Below are positions 26,796-36,079 of a stretch of 64,000 nt of DNA, piece by piece (position 1 is the stretch's first letter; each line of letters starts with the position of its first letter). The position numbers and the translations under genes were made by a program. The notes beneath the pieces were generated by a model. That model saw only the letters and a list, made by a program, of their open reading frames with translations, did no database searches and was not told where the DNA came from. The stretch is taken from assembly GCF_038595055.1 (NCBI RefSeq), contig NZ_CP152002.1:974501-1038500 (forward strand), read 5' to 3'. Source of the DNA: Paenibacillus sp. FSL R7-0345. Its GTDB lineage: Bacteria; Bacillota; Bacilli; Paenibacillales; Paenibacillaceae.

Positions 26796-27894
26796 GCTGC
26801 TTCAGTCCTTTCGTGCGGATAAGCCAGATGATGGAGAGCAGCACGGGCAGCAGCAGAAACAGTACGAGCCCCATCCTGCCAATGAAATCCCCCAGACTGA
26901 ACACATCATTAACGGTTTTAGGAATCATCGCCGAGATGAAAATGACCGGAACCAGCATATAGATCACCGGATGCACCTTTATCCTTAAGACCTGGGAAAT
27001 GCCCAACGAGGCCTGAAAAAAGAAGCTGCAGAAGTTGCAGAACATTTGCATCAGCCAGATGACCATCAGCGGAAATTCCAAGCGCTCGAACAGAAAGCCG
27101 GTAATTTCAAAGCTGCGGATCAGGTCAAGCGTTGGCCAGGTGCTTGTAATAACGGAATCAATGGAGAGCCCGCCAATGACCATGACTACCGTCAAAAGAT
27201 ACAGTCCGACCGGAATGCCGATGCCGATCAGCATTGTTTTTACTGCTTGCTCCGGCCTCTGCATAAATGCCACAAGCGTTAGGATAACTTCACAGCCGCT
27301 GTACACGAGGACGGTTGCTTTCAGACCGTGAATGACAGGCAAAATGCCGCTTCCGAGGACAGGGCGCAGATTGTCGATATCGAACAGCCGGAAGCTGAGC
27401 GCGTAACAGATCAGCAGGATCATGATGCTGATCGGGAAGACGATCTGAAACACTCTGGCGATGGAATTGATGCCGCCGTAGACAAGATAGGTTCCCGCCC
27501 AGATAAAAGGCAGAACTATCGCCCATATGGGCGTACCCTCCAGAAGGAAGAATAGCGTAACTTCCGCCAGTGAACGGATTTCAAAGCCGGCCACGAGCAG
27601 AAAATAAAGAATCAGCAGCAGACAAAGCGCCGCACCGGGCACCCGGCCGATGATTTTGCCTGCATACTGGAAAATGGTTTTGCCGGGAAACTGCTGGCTG
27701 ATCTTTACCATCAGGGTAACCACAGCCATCACGATGATCCCGCCCAGCATGACAGACAGCCAGGAGTCCGGGGTCTTTACAGCTTGGCTTACGCCCCGCG
27801 GCAGGGTCAGAATCCCGGCGCCAAGCACGGTGTTGTTAAGGAAGACTGCTGCTTGTGTAGTGGTGATTTTGTCGTCTGTACGAGTAAACATCAT
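26788..27894 (-). CDS. gerKB: Spore germinant receptor B subunit, endospore permease
   Basis: 368 residues from the ATG at 27894 (GGAGG close upstream; the ATG at 27891 is equally possible). Ten or so membrane helices in the APC-like spore permease family: TTQAAVFLNNTVLGAGILTLPRG at the start, and conserved PFIWAGTYLVYGG. It is the membrane component that helps recognise the germinant. It lies 23 bp after gerKA. Confidence 0.9.
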   Translation of the reverse strand: MMFTRTDDKITTTQAAVFLNNTVLGAGILTLPRGVSQAVKTPDSWLSVMLGGIIVMAVVTLMVKISQQFPGKTIFQYAGKIIGRVPGAALCLLLILYFLLVAGFEIRSLAEVTLFFLLEGTPIWAIVLPFIWAGTYLVYGGINSIARVFQIVFPISIMILLICYALSFRLFDIDNLRPVLGSGILPVIHGLKATVLVYSGCEVILTLVAFMQRPEQAVKTMLIGIGIPVGLYLLTVVMVIGGLSIDSVITSTWPTLDLIRSFEITGFLFERLEFPLMVIWLMQMFCNFCSFFFQASLGISQVLRIKVHPVIYMLVPVIFISAMIPKTVNDVFSLGDFIGRMGLVLFLLLPVLLSIIWLIRTKGLKQHV

Positions 27895-27917
27895 GCGGCC
27901 TCCTTTCAAGGCTAAGG

Positions 27918-29594
27918 TCAGGACTTGCGCCTGCTGTCCTGTGTTTTCATCATAGCCGGCCTGCGCTTCATGAGGCTGAGCGGTGAACGGAAGAACAGAT
28001 CCTTCCAGTCACTGAGCCGGAAAGGGGATACTGGTGTAAGGTAGGGCACTCCAAAGCTTTTCAGCCTGGTGAGATGGCTGCAGAGCAGCAGGAAGAACAG
28101 AATCGTGCCGAACATCCCCAGAATGGCTGCGAAGCCCATGCCGACAAAGCGGAGCAGCCGCAGTGTAAGCCCTGTGCTGTACATCGGGATGGAGAACGAG
28201 GAGATGGCAGTGACCGCGACGACAATAACCAGAAAAGGGCTGACGATTCCTGCATTGACGGCGGCGTCGCCGATAATCAGACCGCCGACGATGCCCATCG
28301 CCGGTCCGACCGGCTTGGGCAGCCGGATGCCGGCCTCGCGCAGAATCTCGATGGAAATTTCCAGAATCAGCACCTCGATGACGGACGGAAAGGGAACACC
28401 CTGCCGGGTCTCTATTATCGACAAGGCGAGCTCGGTCGGAATCAGCCCGGGATGAAAGGAAATGAATGAAATATACAGGGCCGGAGCCATGAGTGCCATA
28501 AACGAGGCTGCGAAGCGCAGCATCCGGATCAGGGAACTGGGCAGCCAGCGCTCATAATAATCCTCGGGTGACTGAAGCAGCATGCTGAAGGTTACCGGAA
28601 CAATCAGCGCGAAAGGCGTTCCGTCCAACAGAATAGCAATCCTGCCCTCCAGCAGGGCATTGATTACCCGGTCAGGACGTTCCGTATTCTGCACCTGCTG
28701 AAACGGGCTCAGGTAATTATCTTCAATCAGTTGCTCGATATATCCCGATTCCGCCAGAAAATCGATATCCAGCTTACTGATCCGGGTCTCCACTTCCTTG
28801 AGCAGCTCAGGATTCACAATGTCCTTCATGTAGGCTAGGACAATATCCTTCTGAATCCGGGTGCCTGCCCGGTATGAGATCATCTCCAGCTGATCATTGA
28901 GGCCCTGGCGGCGCAGGATGGAGGTATTCACACTGAGAACCTCCGAGAAGCCGAGCCTTGGCCCGCGCAGCAGCGCTTCCGAGACAGGCTCGCCAAGTGT
29001 ACGGTCGGTGCTGCCTGGCGGCTCGATCAGCAGGCCCTGCGGCAGGCCTTCAACCAGCAGCCCGGCATGTCCAAACAGGACGGACTGGTTGAACGTGGTC
29101 AGATCGCTGGCCTCAGTGAGCTGGCTGAAGGGCAGCCCCGACCCGGACATCCCTTGGCCCGACAGGGACTCGGCGGTCGCTTCGGACATCAGATACTGCA
29201 GAATCTTCAGGTTTAGCTGCCTGTCGTCCTGCATACCGTCCACGAAGATAAACATGGCCTGCTTCTGCAGCCGGCCCATGGTAAATTCTTTGAAATGAAG
29301 ATCGGAGTTTTTGCCTATGGTATCCTTGATATATTTGAGATCGGAGGCATAGTCGCCGCTGAAGCCTTTGTGAGCCGGAGTGGAATCACCGCCAGCCTTA
29401 GCGGCAGACGGCCCTTTGGGCGGTTTGCCTTTTTTGGTACCCGGAGATTCCACGGCTCTCCCGCTGCCTGTCAGCGAGTACAGTCCTTTATAAAAAAGAT
29501 GACCCAGGAGCGGAAACAGCAGGGCAATGCCTGCCTGGCCAAAGATTGTCCAGTCCGGGATATAGGATATGATGGTAGCAAGCAATGAGATCAC
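27918..29594 (-). CDS. gerKA: Spore germinant receptor A subunit
   Basis: 558 residues from a GTG at 29594 with only a weak SD. The N-terminal soluble domain (KYIKDTIGKNSDLHFKEFTM) and the C-terminal membrane region with the conserved EGRIAILLDGTPFALIVP and PKPVGPAMGIVGGLIIGDAAV are typical of GerA-family A subunits. An extra N-terminal hydrophobic stretch and a Lys/Pro-rich spacer (KKGKPPKGPSAAKAGG) precede the usual start of homology, as in many Paenibacillus and Clostridium versions. Confidence 0.9.
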   Translation of the reverse strand: MISLLATIISYIPDWTIFGQAGIALLFPLLGHLFYKGLYSLTGSGRAVESPGTKKGKPPKGPSAAKAGGDSTPAHKGFSGDYASDLKYIKDTIGKNSDLHFKEFTMGRLQKQAMFIFVDGMQDDRQLNLKILQYLMSEATAESLSGQGMSGSGLPFSQLTEASDLTTFNQSVLFGHAGLLVEGLPQGLLIEPPGSTDRTLGEPVSEALLRGPRLGFSEVLSVNTSILRRQGLNDQLEMISYRAGTRIQKDIVLAYMKDIVNPELLKEVETRISKLDIDFLAESGYIEQLIEDNYLSPFQQVQNTERPDRVINALLEGRIAILLDGTPFALIVPVTFSMLLQSPEDYYERWLPSSLIRMLRFAASFMALMAPALYISFISFHPGLIPTELALSIIETRQGVPFPSVIEVLILEISIEILREAGIRLPKPVGPAMGIVGGLIIGDAAVNAGIVSPFLVIVVAVTAISSFSIPMYSTGLTLRLLRFVGMGFAAILGMFGTILFFLLLCSHLTRLKSFGVPYLTPVSPFRLSDWKDLFFRSPLSLMKRRPAMMKTQDSRRKS

Positions 29595-29685
29595 CCGACT
29601 TTTCTGGAGTAGACAGCTGTGTATATGAAGTTTTCCAAAGACTGCTTCAATTTAGTCATTTCTGCCTAAAAATAGTTTTAACGTA

Positions 29686-29727
29686 AAAAAAAAGAGGATG
29701 GCTCCCCTTCCGGGTTCCATCCTCTTA
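29686..29727 (-). terminator. Terminator of the Gly-rich lipoprotein gene
   Basis: Stem AAGAGGATGG (29692-29701) and CCATCCTCTT (29717-29726), followed on the minus strand by a run of nine T residues. Confidence 0.9.
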
Positions 29728-29733
29728 CTGTGC

Positions 29734-30432
29734 TTAATTGCTGCCGGAGCCGGCTGCAGCTGAACCGCCGGCTGCGCTCTGACCGTTCCCGGCTCCGGGA
29801 GCACCGCCCCGGCCGCCTCCGCCGAAGCCGCCGGTACCAACGGTGATTTTTTCTGCAGTGGCCGTATCAGTCTGCAGGGTATATTGAATGATATCATCGG
29901 CTTCGAGATCTGCAAGGCTCAGCGCAATTTCCGTCTGCTCCCCGTTCCCAAAGGTAACAGAGACATACTCAGTATCCGCGGTGACGGTAATATCCGTCGT
30001 TTCCTCCGAGAAATTTTGCATCATGCCGCCCATACCGCCCATGCCGCCCTGACGTCCGCCGCCCTGCTGGCCAGCTTCACTGCTTTCTGTGCTGCCTTCC
30101 GGGGGAGTGCCTTGCTGGCCGTCAGCCGGTTTTCCGCCTTGTCCGCCTTCACCGTTATTTTGCGGCCGTCCTTCCGGCATTTGTGCGGTGTAGAGGGTGA
30201 TGGTGCTGCCGCTGATGCTCTTGATTTTGCCGATATTCATGCCGGCTCTGTTCATGCCGCCCGGTCCCTGCTCACCGGCTGCGGGCTGAGCGGCGGCACT
30301 GTCTGCACCGGTCCCGGCATTTTGAGTATTCGCGGCCGATGAGACTGCGCTATTGTTGCCGGAGCTGCAGCCTGCCAGCAGAACGGCTGCGATCAGGCCG
30401 CTGGCCAGCATATAAGGCACATGCTTTTTCAT
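29734..30432 (-). CDS. Gly/Gln-rich lipoprotein with DUF5666-like repeats
   Basis: 232 residues from the ATG at 30432, preceded by AAAGGAG; the longer frame upstream has no SD. The lipobox is LLAGCSSGN. Residues about 60-80 (IGKIKSISGSTITLYT) and a later matching stretch (DITVTADTEYVSVTFGNG) look like beta units of the DUF5666 type. They are separated by a Gly/Gln/Pro-rich, low-complexity spacer with GGMGGMGGMM, and the tail is Gly/Ala-rich. It is exported and lipid-anchored; function unknown. Confidence 0.75.
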   Translation of the reverse strand: MKKHVPYMLASGLIAAVLLAGCSSGNNSAVSSAANTQNAGTGADSAAAQPAAGEQGPGGMNRAGMNIGKIKSISGSTITLYTAQMPEGRPQNNGEGGQGGKPADGQQGTPPEGSTESSEAGQQGGGRQGGMGGMGGMMQNFSEETTDITVTADTEYVSVTFGNGEQTEIALSLADLEADDIIQYTLQTDTATAEKITVGTGGFGGGGRGGAPGAGNGQSAAGGSAAAGSGSN

Positions 30433-30614
30433 ATTAGATTCTCCTTTAAATGGAAGGCTCAACTGAATTTCGAAGTTACTATAGCAGATGTTCCTGAAAG
30501 CTGGCTTAAAGTCGGGATACAGTAATCTCCGGGGGGAAGCAGGGAAACAATTGTTATATAATGAAGGGAAGAGCACGAAAACACACAGAGAACGATTTTA
30601 GAAAAGAGGAGCAC

Positions 30615-31172
30615 ATGACAACCTTACTGGTAACAGGCTACCGTGCGCATGAGCTCGGGATTTTTGACAATAAGCATCAAGGCATTCCCTATATCAAAAA
30701 AGCGCTGGAACACCGGCTCACTCCGCTGATTGAAGACGGGGTGGACTGGGTGATTACGCCCGGACAATACGGTGTGGATCTCTGGGCCTGCGAGGTTGTA
30801 CTGGAGCTGAAAAGGCAGTATCCGCAGCTGAAGCTGGGGATCATAACGGCCCATGCCAACCCGGAAGAGAAGTGGAAGGAGGACAAGCAGAACGAGTACC
30901 GGCGGATCGTGGCGGGGGCGGATTACTATGGTGCAGTCAGCAATGCCCCTTATGACGGAAGCTGGCAGTTCCGGGCCAGAGATGATCTTCTGTTTCGCAA
31001 AAGCGATGCGATTCTCCTGTTCTACGACGAGGAAGCGGCGGAAGGCAGCGCAAAATTTATGAAGGAGCGGGCGCTGAAGCTGCATGCCGAGAGTGACTAC
31101 GGGTTCCATCTGATGCTGGCAGAGGAAATCCAGAATATTGCCGATGAGGAAAGCCGGAGTGATTATGAGTAG
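30615..31172 (+). CDS. ypsA: YpsA/DUF1273 SLOG-family protein
   Basis: 185 residues from the ATG at 30615 with GAGGAG upstream. The N-terminus TTLLVTGYRAHELGIFDNKH and the later WVITPGQYGVDLWACEV are diagnostic of the YpsA group within the SLOG nucleotide-binding superfamily, as is the NEYRRI...DYYGAVSNAPYDG stretch. The B. subtilis homologue is implicated in cell division and oxidative stress; the ligand is not established. It is divergent from the lipoprotein gene. Confidence 0.85.
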   Translation: MTTLLVTGYRAHELGIFDNKHQGIPYIKKALEHRLTPLIEDGVDWVITPGQYGVDLWACEVVLELKRQYPQLKLGIITAHANPEEKWKEDKQNEYRRIVAGADYYGAVSNAPYDGSWQFRARDDLLFRKSDAILLFYDEEAAEGSAKFMKERALKLHAESDYGFHLMLAEEIQNIADEESRSDYE

Positions 31173-31207
31173 CAATATTTAGCGGGAAAAGAGGGGGGAG
31201 GTTGAGT

Positions 31208-31528
31208 ATGGAAGCAGCGGAGATGCAGGAGGATATTTGTTATGTGATTCTGCTTAGTCCTACGGAGCAGGACCGCAGGGATATGGGGATTATCCGCGCC
31301 CATGTTGGGCATCTGCAGGAGCTGGAGCGCAGCGGCCAGCTGGTGCTGTGCGGCCCGTTCAGCGACTGCCCGGGAGGCATGGTCATTATCCGGGCGGCTT
31401 CACGGGAAGAAGCCGTCCGGATTGCTGAACGTGATCCGTATGTTCTGACCGGCATCCGCAGCTATGAGCTGCGCACCTGGGGGCTGTCACACGCAGGCAA
31501 CAGGCACATGGGCATAGCTGCGGAATAA
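31208..31528 (+). CDS. YciI family protein
   Basis: 106 residues from the ATG at 31208, 6 nt after a GGGGGAGG run. The YciI signature is present: a conserved His before the central helix (RAHVGHLQELERSGQLVLCGPF) and a DPY motif after EEAVRIAERD. These are small dimeric ferredoxin-like proteins with a putative active-site His/Asp pair and unknown substrate. It follows ypsA by 35 bp and may be co-transcribed. Confidence 0.8.
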   Translation: MEAAEMQEDICYVILLSPTEQDRRDMGIIRAHVGHLQELERSGQLVLCGPFSDCPGGMVIIRAASREEAVRIAERDPYVLTGIRSYELRTWGLSHAGNRHMGIAAE

Positions 31529-31551
31529 CAGGCGGACCATTGCCGGGCCGT

Positions 31552-33009
31552 TTAGATGAAGCTGCGGAGCGAAGGCGCTTTGCGTACCTTGTAATGCTGC
31601 TCATAGGCATATGCCAGCTTGATCAGCAGCGGCTCTTGATAGGCTTGTGCAGAGAACGTGACTCCGAACGGAGCCCCGGCCGAGGTATAGCCGGAAGGTA
31701 CAACGATGGACGGGTAGCCGGATCTGGAAGTGATTCTCGCGCCAAAATCGGCCGGGAACAGCAGCGCATCCAGCTGGTGCTCTTTCATGGCGGCATCAAT
31801 CCCCTGTTCCTTGCAGAGCCGCAGATCAGTAGCCCGGTCGCGCAGATACTGCGGTTCGGTCAATGTGCCGGAGGAGGTGTACTCAGCATCTATCAATGTA
31901 GTTTGTCCATAACGCAGCGTCTCCTGCGGATGGGCATGGTTAAAGTCGATGATGTCCTTCAGCGTCCGCATTTTTGCCCCGGGTCCGAGCTTGGCCAGGT
32001 AAGCATTAAGAGAAGTCTTGAACTCGTTCAGCACAACGGAGGAATATTTGATCTCCCGTGCGGTGCGGATATCAGCCGGATCAATAATGACAGCCCCCAG
32101 CCCGCGCATCTTTTCTACAGAAGCATTGAACAGCGCCAGCTGTTCCTCCGTTAACTCTTCAAAATAATAATCCCGCGGAATCCCGATCCGCGCCCCCTTG
32201 AGCCCGTCCTGGTCAAGAAAAGCGGTATAGTCCTCATGCACCCTGCCGGTGCTTGTCCCCATTGCGGCATCGCTGTCATCCCGTCCCAGCATGGCGTTCA
32301 GCAGCAGTACAGCATCGCGCACGGTTCTGCCCATCGGGCCGGCCGTATCCTGTGTGTTCGACAGCGGCAGAATGCCGGAACGGCTGAGCAGGCCTACGGT
32401 CGGCTTGATGCCAACAATTGAGCCAAGATTACCGGGATTAAGGATTGATCCGGAGGTTTCGGTGCCTACTGAGACTGTGCAGAAGTTGCAGGCAACGGAG
32501 ACAGCGGAGCCGGCGCTGGAGCCGCCGGTCGGCGTTGAAATATTGTAAGGATTCAGCACCTGTCCGCCGCGTGAGCTGTAGCCTGAGGGCATGCCGTTTG
32601 TCATAAAGTTGGCGAACTCCGTCATGTTCGCTTTGCCCATAATAATAGCTCCGGCTTCACGCAGCTTCTGCACAATGAAGGCATCTTCCCCGGCAAAAGA
32701 ATCCGCAAGCGCCAGCGACCCCGCACTGGTATGCATTTTATCCCCTGTATTGATATTGTCCTTGAGCAAGACCGGAATGCCGTGCATCGGCCCCCGCGGA
32801 CCCTGCAGCGTACGCTCGTGATCCAAAGCTTCGGCGATGAAAAGCGCATCGGGATTGATCTCCAGTACGGAGTTAATCGTCAGGCCGTTTTTGTCATGCT
32901 CGGCAATGCGTTCGTAATACATGAGCACCAGCTGCCGGGAAGTGATATCTCCGGCGTCAAGTGCAGCTTGAATCTCCGGAATAGTAGCCTCTACAATCTC
33001 AAAACTCAT
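31552..33009 (-). CDS. Amidase signature family hydrolase
   Basis: 485 residues. The Ser-cisSer-Lys triad can be assigned: K83 in VLLKDNIN, cis-Ser S164 in TGGSSAGSA and nucleophile S188 in GTETSGSILNPGN, with the 24-residue spacing typical of the family. No GatB or GatC gene is nearby, and the sequence looks like the stand-alone, GatA-unrelated peptide or aryl amidase type. The SD is weak. Cytosolic; substrate unknown. Confidence 0.85.
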   Translation of the reverse strand: MSFEIVEATIPEIQAALDAGDITSRQLVLMYYERIAEHDKNGLTINSVLEINPDALFIAEALDHERTLQGPRGPMHGIPVLLKDNINTGDKMHTSAGSLALADSFAGEDAFIVQKLREAGAIIMGKANMTEFANFMTNGMPSGYSSRGGQVLNPYNISTPTGGSSAGSAVSVACNFCTVSVGTETSGSILNPGNLGSIVGIKPTVGLLSRSGILPLSNTQDTAGPMGRTVRDAVLLLNAMLGRDDSDAAMGTSTGRVHEDYTAFLDQDGLKGARIGIPRDYYFEELTEEQLALFNASVEKMRGLGAVIIDPADIRTAREIKYSSVVLNEFKTSLNAYLAKLGPGAKMRTLKDIIDFNHAHPQETLRYGQTTLIDAEYTSSGTLTEPQYLRDRATDLRLCKEQGIDAAMKEHQLDALLFPADFGARITSRSGYPSIVVPSGYTSAGAPFGVTFSAQAYQEPLLIKLAYAYEQHYKVRKAPSLRSFI

Positions 33010-33181
33010 GCGGGTTCACGCTTCTTTCTCTCTTTGGATTTGGAGTGGTCCTGCGGTCTTCTTCTTCATCTAACCATAGTTTCAGGTGTGTTGATAGAGC
33101 GGTCTCCGGATTTTTTTGACGGCGGGCATTCCACTTTTGGTGTATAATCCCACATAAAGTTTATACGGGAGGACTATATTG

Positions 33182-33976
33182 GTGAATAAATGGGGAAAAG
33201 GTGTGCTGGCTGCGCTGATTACGTTTAGTCTGGCGGGATGTGCTGGTAGCGAAAGCCGGGATGCAAAGCTTCCGGATGCAGAAGAATTAATGGATAGAAT
33301 CACTGAAGCAGGCAGCGGGCTGAACAGCTATGTCCAGGAGTCACAGTCCAAGATTACAACCGAAATATCGGCCGACATTGGGGTTAAAGAGATTATCTCA
33401 GAAACGGCGACAACATCAGAGTATATTTTAAACCCGCTGCAGTTGCACCAGACAGGCTCCACAATTGTAGACGATAAGCAACCGATGGATGCAGAGTCTT
33501 ATTTGACGGACAGCGGCTACTATATGTATTACAACGGCTTTTGGCGGAAATTGCCGGATACTATGCTGGAAGACTTGAAATTTGCTGCGGAGGTACAATC
33601 CAGCCCGGTGCGGCGAATGGAGCAGCTGAAGACAATCCTTCCTTATGTGACCGTGTCCGAGGAAGGGGACGAATATGTTCTGAGCGCTCAGCTGTCCGGT
33701 GAGGAGACCAAGGATTTGGAGAGCTTTTATAAGCTTCAGTATAGCAATGACAATTTAGCCGGTGAGCAGCTTGCGGTGGTCAAGAGCATGAGTGTTGAAT
33801 ACCGCGTGAATAAGCAGACGTATTGGCCAACCGGGACAGTCGAAGAGCTTGTAACGGATGAGCTGTCGGAAGAAGAGGCCACTTACAGGGAAGTTAGGCA
33901 GACGGCCTCAATCGGACAGTATAACACCGTTAAGGAAATCATCATTCCTAAGGAAGCGCTGCAGGCGGCGGAATAG
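33182..33976 (+). CDS. Lipoprotein of the DUF6612/LppX-like type
   Basis: 264 residues from a GTG at 33182 (GGGAGG 9 nt upstream; a TTG at 33179 is also possible). The signal peptide ends in the lipobox LAGCAGS. The domain starts with LMDRITEAGSGLNSYVQESQSKI and alternates strands with a YYMYYNGFWRKLPD block, resembling the DUF6612 lipoproteins of Firmicutes that share the LolA/LppX half-barrel. Lipid or envelope binding is inferred only from that resemblance. Confidence 0.65.
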   Translation: MNKWGKGVLAALITFSLAGCAGSESRDAKLPDAEELMDRITEAGSGLNSYVQESQSKITTEISADIGVKEIISETATTSEYILNPLQLHQTGSTIVDDKQPMDAESYLTDSGYYMYYNGFWRKLPDTMLEDLKFAAEVQSSPVRRMEQLKTILPYVTVSEEGDEYVLSAQLSGEETKDLESFYKLQYSNDNLAGEQLAVVKSMSVEYRVNKQTYWPTGTVEELVTDELSEEEATYREVRQTASIGQYNTVKEIIIPKEALQAAE

Positions 33977-34003
33977 GCGGCATGACTGGCTGCCTTTGAA
34001 TGA

Positions 34004-34019
34004 GCGGCCGCGCGGCCGC
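34004..34019. repeat. Two abutting GCGGCCGC octamers
   Basis: The string GCGGCCGC occurs twice back to back just after the lipoprotein stop. It forms a 16-bp palindrome upstream of the bidirectional terminator. Its function is unknown. Confidence 0.8.
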
Positions 34020-34022
34020 AAC

Positions 34023-34068
34023 AAAAAAACCTGTACCCGCAGCATCTGCTGCAGTGTACAGGTTTTTG
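34023..34068. terminator. Bidirectional terminator between convergent genes
   Basis: Arms 34025-34036 (AAAAACCTGTAC) and 34056-34067 (GTACAGGTTTTT) pair perfectly, with a GCAGCA/TGCTGC stem inside the loop. T-runs follow on both strands. Confidence 0.92.
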
Positions 34069-34086
34069 GCATATTACGGCAGGGAG

Positions 34087-34584
34087 CTAATTCCCCGCCG
34101 GACGGAAACCTTCTTCCGCCAGGTATTCCTCAGCTTCTTCGATGGTTTCAAAAGCCATCTCCAGCTGCAGCCCGGCGTAGAGGTACCACAGGTCCTCTTC
34201 AAATCTCAGGCTCAGCGTGTTGCCGTCAGCATTCGTCCAAAGGGTCTCTGCACCGGCAGCAGCAGCTTTTTTCTTGCGTTTGCTTGGTGCCGGAGCATCC
34301 GGAATGTACATCGATAAGGAGGCGATGGAAGCCTCAATCAGCTCGCGCAGCTCGGCTTCTGAATATTCGCGGATATTCACCAGCCCTTTACCGTCCGTTT
34401 CGTAGCCCCGCAGCAGACCGGCAAAAACAAAGCCATTCCCGTTCGGATGCAGATGGGAGGCGACAGTTTTTTTCTCATGCCGGCTTCCCTCAAAATGGTA
34501 ATTTACCCGGCCAAGCGAGACATTTTTCCGCTCAAGTTCAGGGTAAGAATCAAAGATCGCTAATTTTTGTTCAAAAGTAAGCAT
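34087..34584 (-). CDS. Hypothetical protein, 165 aa
   Basis: The start at 34584 is set by GGAGG six bases upstream. The protein begins MLTFEQKLAIFDSYPELERK and contains a beta segment VSLGRVNYHFEGSRHEKKTV, a central basic/Ala linker (SKRKKKAAAAG) and a C-terminal acidic helix (ETIEEAEEYLAEEGF). No known domain is recognised. It ends at the bidirectional terminator and may be cytosolic. Confidence 0.65.
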   Translation of the reverse strand: MLTFEQKLAIFDSYPELERKNVSLGRVNYHFEGSRHEKKTVASHLHPNGNGFVFAGLLRGYETDGKGLVNIREYSEAELRELIEASIASLSMYIPDAPAPSKRKKKAAAAGAETLWTNADGNTLSLRFEEDLWYLYAGLQLEMAFETIEEAEEYLAEEGFRPAGN

Positions 34585-34669
34585 AAACAGCCTCCGGTTC
34601 ACGGTTCATCTTATTGTATTGCTCGTGCAAGTGATTATACCATGCGCGCAGGCTGCGGCACTACTGCCT

Positions 34670-36079
34670 CTACGTCTGCAGCGGCAGGGTGAGCAGAAAT
34701 GTACAGCCCTCAGCCTGGTTATCCCCGAGTACAAGGCTGCCGCCCATCGCTTCCGCCAGCAGACGGCTGAAGGTCAGGCCAAGCCCCAGGCCGCGCAGCT
34801 GGCTCTGCTTGCTGCTGCTGCGGAAGAACGCTTCGAATACTCTGTCCCGGATTTCCGGGGCGATGCCCGGACCGTCATCAGCGATGCAAATCTCCGCGTA
34901 TCCCCGTGAAACCCGGCGCAGCTGAACTGTCAGCTGCAGCGGCCTGCCCGCCGGCGCTGCCTGCACGCTGTTGTTCAGCAGATTAACGATAATCTGCTGG
35001 ATGCGCAGCGGGTCGCCCCGCACAAAGAGCGGCTTCTCCGGCAGCTCAAGCACCGGCTCATTCACCTCTTCAGCCTGTGTCAGCCTCCACTGGTAAATGA
35101 TTTCCGACAGAAGCGGCACCGCGTCCAGCCGGTCATGACGGACAGCGATAATGCCTGCGGTCAGCGCGTTATAATCCAGCAGATCGGCGACCATACGCTG
35201 CAGCCGGCCTGCTTCCTGCAGGGCGATGTCGAGAAACTCATCCGCTTCTTCGCCTTCAACTACACCCTCGCGGACGGCATGTACCAATCCTTTAATGGAA
35301 GTGACCGGCGTCTTCAGCTCATGGGATACCCCGGCCAGCATAACGGCCCGGGACTGCTCGAACTGCTGCAGCTTGCCGGACATCTCCTGAAAGGAGACAA
35401 GCAGCTCATGAATCTCCCGCTCTTTGGCTCCTGTATCCAGGATGATATTGTATTCACCCCCGCTGATCTGTGAAGCCGCTGCAGCCACCCGCTGGATCGG
35501 CTTGGCCAGCTTGCTGGATAACAGATAAATGGTCAGCCAGCTAAGAATAATCAGAAACAGGATCAGGATGGAGAAGAAGATAATCTCCTCCTGCGGAATA
35601 TGCCTCAGCGAGCGTTTGGACTGGAGCACGATAACCTGCCCCAGGGTCTCGCCGTCTTCCTGGATCTGGGCCACAGCGGCTTTGAATTCCGGACTGCGGG
35701 AATCAGTCAGTGTATCGTTGAGCTTATAGCCCATCTCTTCCTGCGTCAGGGGCGGATCGGAAAACAGCAGCTTTCCGGCCGGGTCTGTAACAATGACACA
35801 CATCTCCAGCGATACCTTGAAAAACCGTTTGCGGTCTTCAACCAGCTTGGCCAGCGTCGGGCTGATCTGCATCGTTCCGTCCCTGGCCAGGCTGCGGTCG
35901 GCAATCTCCTGGGCCAGCAGGCCGGTGGTCTGCATCCTATTGTTCATAGCCTCCTGCTGTATCCACCAGAAGGTCAGCAGGGCTGTCAGCAGCAGCCCGC
36001 TGCTGATAATGATGATGTAGCGGAGCGTCCAGTAGGTGAGAATGGAGGTGCGCCTCCGCGGTCTGCTTATTCGGTCCAT
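34670..36079 (-). CDS. OmpR-partner sensor histidine kinase
   Basis: 469 residues: helix 1 (YIIIISSGLLLTALLTFW), an extracytoplasmic loop of about 130 residues, helix 2 (FFSILILFLIILSWLTIYLL), HAMP, HisKA with H-box MLAGVSHELKTPVTSIKGL, then N (IVNLLNNSVQAA), G1 (DDGPGIAPEI) and G2 (GLGLGLTFSRLLAEAMGG) boxes. Its start overlaps the response regulator stop by 13 nt. The envelope signal sensed is unknown. Confidence 0.9.
   Translation of the reverse strand: MDRISRPRRRTSILTYWTLRYIIIISSGLLLTALLTFWWIQQEAMNNRMQTTGLLAQEIADRSLARDGTMQISPTLAKLVEDRKRFFKVSLEMCVIVTDPAGKLLFSDPPLTQEEMGYKLNDTLTDSRSPEFKAAVAQIQEDGETLGQVIVLQSKRSLRHIPQEEIIFFSILILFLIILSWLTIYLLSSKLAKPIQRVAAAASQISGGEYNIILDTGAKEREIHELLVSFQEMSGKLQQFEQSRAVMLAGVSHELKTPVTSIKGLVHAVREGVVEGEEADEFLDIALQEAGRLQRMVADLLDYNALTAGIIAVRHDRLDAVPLLSEIIYQWRLTQAEEVNEPVLELPEKPLFVRGDPLRIQQIIVNLLNNSVQAAPAGRPLQLTVQLRRVSRGYAEICIADDGPGIAPEIRDRVFEAFFRSSSKQSQLRGLGLGLTFSRLLAEAMGGSLVLGDNQAEGCTFLLTLPLQT

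Noticed and set aside
33116..33148. TTGACG and TATAAT upstream of the DUF6612-like lipoprotein gene as a sigma-A promoter
   Set aside because: The hexamers are 21 bp apart, too far for a standard sigma-A promoter.
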